Below, piece by piece: positions 1 through 7,700 of a stretch of DNA of 29,838 nt. The notes under the pieces are model-generated. The model was not told the DNA's origin. It ran no database searches and was given only the letters and a program-made list of their open reading frames with translations. The stretch comes from a virus. The stretch spans positions 1 to 29,838 of IMG/VR virus record IMGVR_UViG_3300030085_000206; one strand, 5' to 3'. Position 1 is the first letter of the stretch, and every line of letters begins with the position of its first letter. The position numbers were made by a program, and so were the translations under genes.

Positions 1-547
1 CATCTTTGAAAGACGCTACTCTTGACCTCACAGCCTTTTGGAAAGATTTCTTATAGAAGTCTAGGAAAGAAGGTTCGTCATCGTCATCGTCATCTTCCGG
101 CTTTGGTGTTTCTGCGCCGGGCATAGATGTTGCCAAGTTACCTTGCGAGTCTAACAGATTAGCAAAGGAAGCCTTATCCGAATCTATATCACTTTGAGAT
201 TCATTTGGTATAGTACCTTCTTTATTTGCTTGAGCCAATTCTTCTTCTCTTAAAGCGAAGTCTGCTTCTGCTTCACCTTGCATGTCATCCATAGGTTGCA
301 TGTCGTCAAACATTACAGGTGCGCCACCTACAAACTTGATACCATGCTCTTCCGGATTCATCAGTGCCTCTCTCATGAGTTTATCACGAGATTGTGTGAA
401 TTGTTCACCACTGGTGTCACCACCAGCCCCTCTAAGTGCGCCAGCCGCTTTACGGTTAGCCCACTGTTGTAATTTCATCTCTTCCCCACTTTCAGTCATA
501 ATTTTCTGCCTGTGTGGTTTAACTGCCTTAATCAATATTCTTTTCAT
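1..547 (-). CDS. Partial acidic virion-associated protein of unknown function (C-terminus beyond left edge)
   Basis: I do not recognise the family. The frame is open from an ATG at 547 to the window edge, giving 182 codons with no stop. The start has a GAGGT Shine-Dalgarno 7 bases upstream and follows the previous stop by one base. The N-terminus reads MKRILIKAVK, like the leaders of two other proteins here (starts at 18068 and 20092). Around residues 74-79 it has GGAPVM, close to GGVPVM in the gene at 11463-11810. It then becomes acidic and Met-rich, with a run of six or more Asp (from the CAT/CGT repeat near 75-98), followed by a basic helix-like stretch. Its place at the end of the head operon suggests a head or connector-associated protein, but that is inference. 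Confidence 0.75.
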   Translation of the reverse strand, partial: MKRILIKAVKPHRQKIMTESGEEMKLQQWANRKAAGALRGAGGDTSGEQFTQSRDKLMREALMNPEEHGIKFVGGAPVMFDDMQPMDDMQGEAEADFALREEELAQANKEGTIPNESQSDIDSDKASFANLLDSQGNLATSMPGAETPKPEDDDDDDEPSFLDFYKKSFQKAVRSRVASFKD

Positions 548-548
548 G

Positions 549-848
549 TCATAACCTCTTTGATTCATCTCTATGTCCTAAATTGTATTCCATTGGTTTG
601 TCACAAGCACCGCAAGTTTCACGCCATAAGAAATGGAGAAACCCACAGTGTTTGCATCTTGTTCCTGCACCGATGTTTAACACATCACCTATATTTCTAT
701 TTCGTGTGCGTTGCTGACCAGTAATACCCTTGAGAGGGTTCTTTTCGTCAGTTTTCACATCTACTGAATAACTAGTGTCTACTTTGACACCTTGCTTTCC
801 AGCACGAGCAATGTCGCTTAGGTCTATGTTTCTCACATCAAAGCCCAT
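549..848 (-). CDS. Small zinc-ribbon protein
   Basis: About 99 residues, unknown family. The C-terminal third has CKHCGFLHFLWRETCGACDK, two CxxC knuckles typical of a zinc ribbon, followed by a short charged tail. I chose the ATG at 848, about 9 bases from a GGTGA. A GTG at 857 is also in frame, but the Shine-Dalgarno would abut it. It sits in the run of small genes downstream of the major capsid gene, where head-tail connector proteins are usually found. No enzymatic motif is visible; DNA or protein binding through the ribbon is inference. Confidence 0.8.
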   Translation of the reverse strand: MGFDVRNIDLSDIARAGKQGVKVDTSYSVDVKTDEKNPLKGITGQQRTRNRNIGDVLNIGAGTRCKHCGFLHFLWRETCGACDKPMEYNLGHRDESKRL

Positions 849-863
849 CGTATCCACTCACCC

Positions 864-1067
864 TCAAGCGAGTTGATATGTTACCATTACAAAGAAATTT
901 CCCAAGACTGGGAAAACCTCAGTGTCGATAACTGAACTTGTACTGCTCGAATCGGCTATTGCTTGGATGTCTGTCTGTATCGCTGATTGAAGTGTGGATG
1001 TATCGGTGAACTCTCTAGGAGAGAACGGTCCGAACATCTTCACGCCAATCTTGGTTAGTGCCGCCAC
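864..1067 (-). CDS. Small hypothetical protein, head region
   Basis: 67 residues starting at a GTG with a clear GAGGTGA Shine-Dalgarno 6 bases upstream. No recognisable motif. The middle is Ser/Thr-rich (ADSSSTSSVID), followed by a hydrophobic C-terminus (FPVLGNFFVMVTYQLA) that could be a beta-hairpin or a single membrane-contacting strand. It lies between the two small genes ending at 549 and 1079 in the same transcription unit. Probable minor virion or head-completion protein, by position only. Confidence 0.7.
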   Translation of the reverse strand: MAALTKIGVKMFGPFSPREFTDTSTLQSAIQTDIQAIADSSSTSSVIDTEVFPVLGNFFVMVTYQLA

Positions 1068-1078
1068 GAGGAATCACC

Positions 1079-1405
1079 TCAAGAGCGTCTACCGATTGCG
1101 ATAAATGTACCAGCCTGTGTAGCGGTTGTGTCAGCGAGTGTAGCATTCGCTAGTCCAGCGGCAATTCTTACAGTTGTACCATCAATCCTTACTTGAGGAT
1201 TAAAAAGCACATCTTGTGTTGGTGGGCTTCCACCAGTGTCAGTAATAGGCGATTGCGCCAATACTCCACTGAAATTTGCACCAGCGAAATCAATTTCACT
1301 GAGGAAATCACTCAAATCAATCTCATTGTCACCAGCGGCAAAAGTGCCTGTCACTATCATTCTGTCACCGAAAACGGTTGGTCTGTTATCTATTGTTACT
1401 GCCAT
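1079..1405 (-). CDS. Small beta-rich hypothetical virion protein
   Basis: 108 residues, unknown family. Composition is rich in Thr, Ile, Val, Gly and Ala in alternating patterns, with no Cys and few Lys, as expected for an all-beta capsid decoration or fibre-like protein. The start ATG overlaps the stop of the upstream gene (TAATG at 1403-1407), so translation is probably coupled. The neighbour at 1772-2167 has the same texture. Both lie just downstream of the major capsid gene, where decoration proteins commonly sit. Decoration role is inference. Confidence 0.75.
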   Translation of the reverse strand: MAVTIDNRPTVFGDRMIVTGTFAAGDNEIDLSDFLSEIDFAGANFSGVLAQSPITDTGGSPPTQDVLFNPQVRIDGTTVRIAAGLANATLADTTATQAGTFIAIGRRS

Positions 1406-1761
1406 TATTCTTCAACTCCTTCTGTTTCTGTTTCTTCTACTGGGGGATTTAGATGCTTTTCTACAAGTGCCAATGCCGCCGTTTTTGTCAAGTATCCACT
1501 GCCTCTTGAAACTCCTTGTTCTTTGAGCCATGCGAGTATATCACTCCTTGCCCATCCTTCATCGGGGATTCCGTCATTGTCAGCGTCTTCTGTGACACCT
1601 TCATCTCCTTCTATTTTGAATTTTGATTCCGGTAGTCTGTGTCGGTATTGGTTTAGCCACTCTTGGGTAACTTCTACTGGTTGCCCTCTTATCCACTCAG
1701 CGTGTGTATAATCTACACCCCTGCGTGTATGGAAAGGACCTAGAAATGTTACCGTAGGCAT
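1405..1761 (-). CDS. Hypothetical protein with Ca-binding-like loop and HeH/LEM-like helices
   Basis: 118 residues. Residues 59-68 read DADNDGIPDE, matching the DxDxDGxxD calcium-binding loop seen in thrombospondin type-3 repeats and dockerin/EF-like loops. Directly after it, residues 69-104 (GWARSDILAWLKEQGV ... TKTAALALVEKHL) look like the two short parallel helices of HeH/LEM/SAP-type domains that occur in phage head proteins. The tail is acidic. The start has a GAGGTTGA Shine-Dalgarno. Likely a virion or head-tail connector protein stabilised by Ca2+; the domain calls are by eye. Confidence 0.75.
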   Translation of the reverse strand: MPTVTFLGPFHTRRGVDYTHAEWIRGQPVEVTQEWLNQYRHRLPESKFKIEGDEGVTEDADNDGIPDEGWARSDILAWLKEQGVSRGSGYLTKTAALALVEKHLNPPVEETETEGVEE

Positions 1762-1771
1762 CTAATCAACC

Positions 1772-2167
1772 TCAGTTGTACATCACTAGAACGCTCGTAG
1801 TGTTAGACGAGCCGCTTAGGTATTGTAGAGTAATGGTTAGACTTGATACACTTGCACCTACTGATACTGCCGCCGCACCAGTGTCAGTGGTGAATGCACC
1901 TAGTATAGAAGAAATGCCACCCGCTAGGATGATTGTTTCACCGTCTGCACCGCCTGTTACATTGATTAAAGCCATCTTTGGTGCTGGGTCGTACCCGTTT
2001 GCACCATCACTGTTGGATGCGTTGAAAGTACCCGGACCACCGCCCGGATAGGTTACATCTGCCGCACCGTCTAGCCACTCAGTAGTACTTTGTGACCCTG
2101 CTCTAAGTTCCCATGCACCTACAAGAGTTGCTGTTGCTGTTCCGCTTAATGTTAATTCTTTAGCCAT
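1772..2167 (-). CDS. Beta-rich hypothetical protein, candidate capsid decoration protein
   Basis: 131 residues, rich in Gly, Ala, Ser and Thr with alternating hydrophobics (for example SVGASVSSLTITLQYL). No Cys and no catalytic motif. It has one of the clearest ribosome binding sites in the window (GAGGTGA, 7 bases before ATG) and is the first gene after the major capsid protein. Strong expression plus position suggest a capsid decoration or cement protein. This is inference from context; no specific family is recognised. Confidence 0.8.
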   Translation of the reverse strand: MAKELTLSGTATATLVGAWELRAGSQSTTEWLDGAADVTYPGGGPGTFNASNSDGANGYDPAPKMALINVTGGADGETIILAGGISSILGAFTTDTGAAAVSVGASVSSLTITLQYLSGSSNTTSVLVMYN

Positions 2168-2197
2168 ATTTTTTCACCTCATTATTTTTTGATGTTC

Positions 2198-3298
2198 TCA
2201 CTTTAGGTCACGAACTGAACCATGTCCTCCAAAGAAAGTTGTCCAAAGTTCACCCATTGTGCGGTACATTCCCTCTTGACCCAATCTGTTGATTGCGAAT
2301 GGGTCGCCAGTTTCGATACCACTCTCAAAGTATTGAGTAGGGATAGCAGTGGAGAAGTATAGGTAGTCTGTGTCTAGGAAGTACATTCTGCTGATTGTGT
2401 CCGATTCAACATCCTTTGATGGGATGATTGGAACACCGTTGTATGTAGCAACGATAAATCCAGCCTCGATACCCGGTACACCCTTAACACCGTTGTAGGT
2501 AGGTGTAACTCTCTTTTCTTCCATGAATCTTTGTTGAGATTGTAGAAGTTGTTGTAGTCTCATTAATGTGTCATATCCAGTTAGGATAACCTTTGGATTT
2601 CCACCACGAGTCCAAATCTTTTGGAACAAGTCGTCAAGTTGGTCTAGTGATAGGTTTCTGTCAGTTCCACTGTTTTCATTGTGTTCTGCCAATGACCATG
2701 AGTTTGCACTTCTGTCAATGGAGTAAATGTCTTCGCTAGAACCGGAAGAAGCACCAGTTGTAACACGGTCTAATGACTCGAAATCGTTACCTGCTACTGT
2801 TGCTTTGTCCTTTGTTAGCATTTGGTTGATGTGTTCAGCGTGGTGCTTACCCATCTCTTCCTTTAGAACTGCTCTAATGTCGCCTAGTCCGTCATCTTTG
2901 TCGGATAGGAACATTGCTGTTTCGGACATGTCGAATGTGTGAACAACTGTCTTAGGCTTTGCCGCAATGTGTTGGAAGGTAGGCTTGGTTGTTTCAGGTA
3001 GTGTAGCGTTCTCAGCAACACCGCCTCCAACTGAGAAGGAAGGCTTTGCTGTAACTACTCTCCATCCACTTCTTTCCCATGGCCTCTTAGGTAGGATAGA
3101 GAAAGCGTTGAATTCTTGGTTTAGTTGTGACCAAACTTTTCTACCGTAGATTGCTTGGTATGTTCCTGCTGTTGTAGATAGCATAGGTGCATCTGCTTTC
3201 AGCAATTCGCTACCACTGTATGAGTAGCCCATTGCGTTTCCAGCACCGTAGTAGTATCTTTCCATGTCTTTGATGTTTCTTATGTAATCTCTTGCCAT
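2198..3298 (-). CDS. Major capsid protein, HK97 fold
   Basis: About 366 residues, a usual size for HK97-type capsid subunits. The mix of SWSLAEHNENSG-like loops, a long helical stretch (LKEEMGKHHAEHINQML, spine-helix-like) and a C-terminal beta-rich P-domain-like region fits the family, and it directly follows the prohead protease. I prefer the ATG at 3298 (MARDY...), 9 bases after AGGGG; a GTG at 3307 overlaps the protease stop as GTGA. An N-terminal segment ends in ELLKADAP (Lys34-Ala35), resembling the Lys-Ser cleavage point of the HK97 capsid delta domain, so the first 34 residues may be removed in maturation. This delta segment is short because a scaffold is fused to the protease. Confidence 0.88.
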   Translation of the reverse strand: MARDYIRNIKDMERYYYGAGNAMGYSYSGSELLKADAPMLSTTAGTYQAIYGRKVWSQLNQEFNAFSILPKRPWERSGWRVVTAKPSFSVGGGVAENATLPETTKPTFQHIAAKPKTVVHTFDMSETAMFLSDKDDGLGDIRAVLKEEMGKHHAEHINQMLTKDKATVAGNDFESLDRVTTGASSGSSEDIYSIDRSANSWSLAEHNENSGTDRNLSLDQLDDLFQKIWTRGGNPKVILTGYDTLMRLQQLLQSQQRFMEEKRVTPTYNGVKGVPGIEAGFIVATYNGVPIIPSKDVESDTISRMYFLDTDYLYFSTAIPTQYFESGIETGDPFAINRLGQEGMYRTMGELWTTFFGGHGSVRDLK

Positions 3299-3303
3299 AT
3301 TAT

Positions 3304-4164
3304 TCACTCCCCTCTTAATGTTCTGTTAGCAAGGGCGTGAACTTCATCCCAGCCCATATTTGCCATATCCTGTGTAGAAGGAATCTCAATGTTTGAAGCA
3401 GATGCAGATTTAGCGATTGGTGTACCGCTTACTGCACCCATGTTGTCAATTCTCTCGGACAAAGCCTCGATTGACTTTACGATGTCTGCTAGTGGCACAC
3501 GAGCATCGAAAGCAGATTTCTCAGCCTCAGCCTTTGCGACCTCTAGTTCGTTGTTGAATCTGTCAGCAAATGATTTTTCCAAGTCATTGCGGAAGTTTTG
3601 TTCTTTTGCCGCTTGCTTGTAAACTTCGTAAGCCGCTTCGATGTCAGCATCACTGACATTTTCACTGTTTAGGTATCCTTTGGATACTTCCGCAGGACCC
3701 ATTGCACCAGCAGGTGTCTTTCCGCCAGTAGCGGAGATTGCTGAAATTGCACCAGTGGAAGGAGAACCTTTGTCTTGTCCTCTTCCTCTAACTTGTCCAC
3801 CAAAGTAGTCAGCACCGTCAACCGCATCCGGGTTGTCGAAGCCACCAAGTTGTGCTTTCTCTAGGTTGTCGAAGTGTGTTCTTACACCAGCAACATCTAC
3901 GCCAGCAGATTTTAGTGTGTCTTCCATCCAGTTTAGATACTCGGAGGAAATGACATCGCTGTATTCTTCACCTTTTGCGTACATCTTTTCGTCACTCTCT
4001 TCTTCTTCTTTCTTTTCTTCTTTAGGTTCTTCGGTCTTTTCAGCCTTAGACTCTTTACCTTCCATGTGTTCACGGAGTTGTGGAGGAAGTTCGCCTTTCT
4101 CCATAGCGTCAAGTCGGGCTTCTAGCCTGTTCATCAAATCACCAATTTCTGTTGTTTCTGTCAT
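3304..4164 (-). CDS. Nested scaffold protein from internal start within the protease gene
   Basis: An ATG at 4164 (Met173 of the protease-scaffold) is preceded by AAAGGAGGAT, with AGGAGG exactly 8 bases before the ATG. This is the strongest Shine-Dalgarno I found in the window, and it lies inside a coding sequence. The product would be 286 residues starting MTETTEIGDL, exactly the scaffold half without the protease domain. The same logic is known in lambda, where Nu3 scaffold is translated from within the C protease gene. The separate protein is predicted, not shown. Confidence 0.62.
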   Translation of the reverse strand: MTETTEIGDLMNRLEARLDAMEKGELPPQLREHMEGKESKAEKTEEPKEEKKEEEESDEKMYAKGEEYSDVISSEYLNWMEDTLKSAGVDVAGVRTHFDNLEKAQLGGFDNPDAVDGADYFGGQVRGRGQDKGSPSTGAISAISATGGKTPAGAMGPAEVSKGYLNSENVSDADIEAAYEVYKQAAKEQNFRNDLEKSFADRFNNELEVAKAEAEKSAFDARVPLADIVKSIEALSERIDNMGAVSGTPIAKSASASNIEIPSTQDMANMGWDEVHALANRTLRGE

Positions 4165-4680
4165 GGTATTATCCTCCTTTAAGATGGTAAACTGTGCTTC
4201 CGGGTTGATACCCTTTTCGCATATAGTTATCTCATGCAACTCCATTTTTGAAATCTCTTGGTAGTCGCCTTTTTCCATATCGGACTTGCGAACTCTCTTG
4301 AAGGCTTGACCTCCAATAGAGAATCCACGAAGGTTGCCCTTACGGATTTCGGCGGCTACTTCACGAGCCTTCTCAATATCATTGCGGAGTTTAACTACGA
4401 CAAACATACCTGCGTCATCACATTCGGATTTCCACATTCTTCCATTGGAGTCTATGTAATTATCAATTACTTCTCCAACTTGTATGTTTGAGTGTGCAAG
4501 TTGAACATTTCTATACTTCTCGCTCTTCATGAAGCCATCAAAGGCATCCTTCAAAGCACCACGAGTAATCAAGTCGCCTTGCTTGTCTACTAACTCTACT
4601 GACGCATAGCCAGCAACAACCAAATCTGTACTGCTCTTAACGAGAGCAATACCGGATTCGGGGTTTCTTAGTGTTAGCAT
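3304..4680 (-). CDS. Prohead serine protease fused to scaffold domain
   Basis: 458 residues. Residues 1-170 form an S78/U35-type prohead protease: catalytic His63 in LAHS, Ser121 in GFSIGG, and an acidic/His stretch MELHEITICEKG (147-157) for the third residue. Residues 173-458 are a charged, Glu/Lys-rich, coiled-coil-prone segment typical of scaffolds. The C-terminus has IAKSASAS (Lys424-Ser425) and then MGWDEVHALA, a tail shared with the gene at 11102-11452. N-terminal ALVKSS (Lys15-Ser16) may be a self-processing site. It sits immediately upstream of the capsid gene with a GTGA overlap. The protease would cleave scaffold and capsid N-termini during maturation; site assignments are inferred. 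Confidence 0.88.
   Translation of the reverse strand: MLTLRNPESGIALVKSSTDLVVAGYASVELVDKQGDLITRGALKDAFDGFMKSEKYRNVQLAHSNIQVGEVIDNYIDSNGRMWKSECDDAGMFVVVKLRNDIEKAREVAAEIRKGNLRGFSIGGQAFKRVRKSDMEKGDYQEISKMELHEITICEKGINPEAQFTILKEDNTMTETTEIGDLMNRLEARLDAMEKGELPPQLREHMEGKESKAEKTEEPKEEKKEEEESDEKMYAKGEEYSDVISSEYLNWMEDTLKSAGVDVAGVRTHFDNLEKAQLGGFDNPDAVDGADYFGGQVRGRGQDKGSPSTGAISAISATGGKTPAGAMGPAEVSKGYLNSENVSDADIEAAYEVYKQAAKEQNFRNDLEKSFADRFNNELEVAKAEAEKSAFDARVPLADIVKSIEALSERIDNMGAVSGTPIAKSASASNIEIPSTQDMANMGWDEVHALANRTLRGE
4171..4180 (-). promoter_or_regulatory. Strong internal Shine-Dalgarno for nested scaffold
   Basis: The minus strand reads AAAGGAGGAT here, followed 8 bases after AGGAGG by ATG at 4164. 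It encodes Lys-Glu-Asp in the protease frame, where other synonymous codons would have avoided such a match. It marks the boundary between protease and scaffold domains. Confidence 0.65.
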
Positions 4681-4725
4681 TAACCTGTGCTAGATTACTC
4701 ATGGTATATTAAAGAGGCAGTTAAT

Positions 4726-7700
4726 TCACGATAAAATAGGTTGGTCGTTTTCGTAGTCCAAACTTACCTCTCCACCCTCTCTATCACTTATTTTTAGGTG
4801 ATTTAATCTTTCTTTACGGTTAATTTTTTCTTCATCATCCGATTCTTTCCTTTCACCATCAAAGTCCGGTAAGGTGGCATCATCTCTCAACTTTGTAGGT
4901 CCACGAGGCGATTCATCGGGTGTTACCATGTCTATACCTAGCCCCTTTGGACCAGTCCATGTCATTCTTTCTTTGGATATGGTATCCAGTGTGCGAATCA
5001 TCAACTCCAATGCTTTCTTCTTCATGTTTGGTTTTAGTAGTCTATTCTCATCATCTTCTTCTATGATACCAGCACTACCCTCTTCCATTTGCTCTTCTGT
5101 CGGTTTCTTTGGCATATCCATCTCAGCCTTCTGCAAATATCCCTCTATCATTAATGGTGCAAGTGGCGACCAGTACGGTTGAAGGCTCTCAGCCAATATC
5201 ACAGGATAGTCTGCTTTCTTTAAAGAACCAATCGCACTAGTAGGAGAATGTATCATCCAGCAATCATTGAACTTCTCATACTCATAACTGACTACATCTA
5301 AATCTTTCATGATTATTTGAATATGAGAATCGTTTACTTCTATGTCATGTGGTAGTAATACAGGTGCAAAGGACTTAGTAAGTAAGTCGAGAGATTCTGT
5401 GCTTGCCGCACCTTCGCCCTCTCCTTCGCCTTCTATCTCTTTGAATTGTACATTGTAAACAGGTCTTTCCTTTCTGTTCTTCTTAGTTACACCAGTAATA
5501 GATGCTCTAACAATGTCACCTATCTTGAATGCTCTTTGTTGGTTGTGTGCGGTTCCTACATCCATGTAGTGACTACCCTTGATTTCGATTACACGATTAC
5601 CTAGTCCACTGTCATCTAACAATGGTCCTGCGCCTAGTTGGTATGTGTAAGGTCCTTTCCCTCTCCTATCTAGTACAATGAAGTTGAAATCTCTAGCCTC
5701 TCTTAGTAGCACCCACTTAGGATGTCTTCGCTCGCCCTTCATGTATGTAGACTTGTTATCTCTTAGTAGGATGTTGTCGTGGTCCTCTTTTAGAGATTTG
5801 ATGGCATCTTCTAATCCCTCATTGTCTGTCATTCTAGTATCGTGTGGACCGGGTACAATCACATTCTCTTGACTATCAAATTGTGAGCGTAAAATCTTCA
5901 TTCTTTCATGCATGTGCATGTCGGATATATTGTTATCATCATAATTGATGATGTCTATAATATTCAATTCTTCTTCACCGAGTATAGCATCTAATGTGTA
6001 GTTTTTGTCATTTAGTTTTTCTACGGCTTCTTTAGTTGCTTTCTTCAAGCCTTTCTTCTTACCGTTTTCATCGTAAGCAGTAATCTCTTCACCGTTCTTT
6101 ACAAGTACAATTCTTTTTCCATCATACCATTTACTAACTACCCAAGAGCCACTGAATCCTCTCAAATGTTCTAAGTCATTCATGTCAAAGATTCTGTGCA
6201 TTGGTCTTACAGGTGGTGTCCATGAAGCCTCATCGGATTTTGTTAGTAAAATATCGGGGTCAAGGAGAGATGTAATCATTTCTGTCATTTCACTCATGGC
6301 GATAGAAGAAGGATTATCACTCATCATTGAATAGTTTTCATAGTTCATGCTTTGATGTGCATTGTTCATGTATTGCGGTGGAGGTGCATTACTCCATACT
6401 TGTTGTCTCACATCTTGACCGTGTACCATATCAGTTAACTCATGAGGTACACTGTGATAAACACCATCTCCTACATTCGTACCAGCAACAATTTGCCCAT
6501 CAGCAGTAAACTCACATCCAACTGTTGGTGTTAACTCGTATCCTTTGTGATGTCCACCAGCGTCAAATGTGTCCATCAAAGAACCATGAGCAGGGTTGGG
6601 CGCACCTACTGGAAGATTATCTATCATACCAGCAGTTTGTACAACACTTCTTTCGGGTGTGAAAATACCTTCTTCATCATCTAATACTGTTGGATTGAAA
6701 TGCAATATAGTATCTAGGTGATTCTTTGTCTGTGCTGAGGTTTTACCCTTACCCTTTTGTTTCAAATCTCTCATACCATGAATATCGTTTCTAATAGCAC
6801 CTACACCAGCGGCAAGCATGTCATGTCCAAACTGTTGTTGATTCATCAGCAAGTTTAGCCTACTTGGTAATTGGTGAGAGTAGTGCTTCTTCCAATCGCC
6901 CTCACTTAGTTTAGGTTGTAAAGCATCCATCGCACTGTGATAATCTTCTTGATGAAGTAATCTATTGAATAATTCATCGTTATTTAAATCTCCAACCTCA
7001 CGACCTTGTAACTCTTCATTTGGTAGAAGATGTTCTGTACTCGCACCTCTTATGTCTTTGAATGCGTTATTTCTCAAAAGTCCACCAATTGTAGAAACCA
7101 TTAGCGGTGTGTTGAATTTATTGCTTGAGTCTATTAGTTGTTTAGCATGTTGATTTGCTTTTGTAGAAGGCTTGATACCTAAAGCGTCAAGTACTTGAGG
7201 TACACTCATGTTACCATCTATCACTGTTCCTTTTTTACTCAAATGTTGTGCGAGGTCAGTGTGGAATGAAGACTTACCTTTATTCTCTCTTATTTGCGTA
7301 CCAATACCATAATTCTTGACTGTTAAACCGTGTACTCTATGAGGTACAGACGAGATGTATCGTTGTGCATCTCTAAACGCTCTTGCGTTGTTAGCAATAA
7401 ATGTGGCAGGATTACTGGCATCGAAAGCATTGGGGTCAGCCTCTAACATGGCTGGAACAATTTTGTCACGAGCGACCTCGGCTACTAACTTTCTATGACT
7501 AGATGCTACATCGTTAAGATAGTCTGCATTGATTTGCCAGTAACTTGAAGGTTTACCCATTACCTTTGTCATGCTTCGTTGTTGAACTTGTTGTAACTGT
7601 TGTGATTTTTCTGCTAATTGTTCTCTCAGCATCTCAACAGTGGTTGGGTCTTCTGCACCTGTTAACTGCTCATTGATTTTATCAATCTCATCATTGAGTT

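Noticed and set aside
75-98. CAT/CGT trinucleotide repeat as a regulatory satellite
   Set aside because: It is in frame and simply encodes an Asp run in an acidic linker.
1193-1711. Long plus-strand open frame of 172 codons
   Set aside because: It runs antisense through two well-supported minus-strand genes with good ribosome sites and overlapping stops, and is Ser/Cys/Ile-rich as expected of a shadow frame.
3833-4264. Plus-strand frame of 143 codons opposite the protease-scaffold
   Set aside because: Ser/Phe-rich antisense of a Glu/Lys-rich coiled coil. No ribosome site and no motif.
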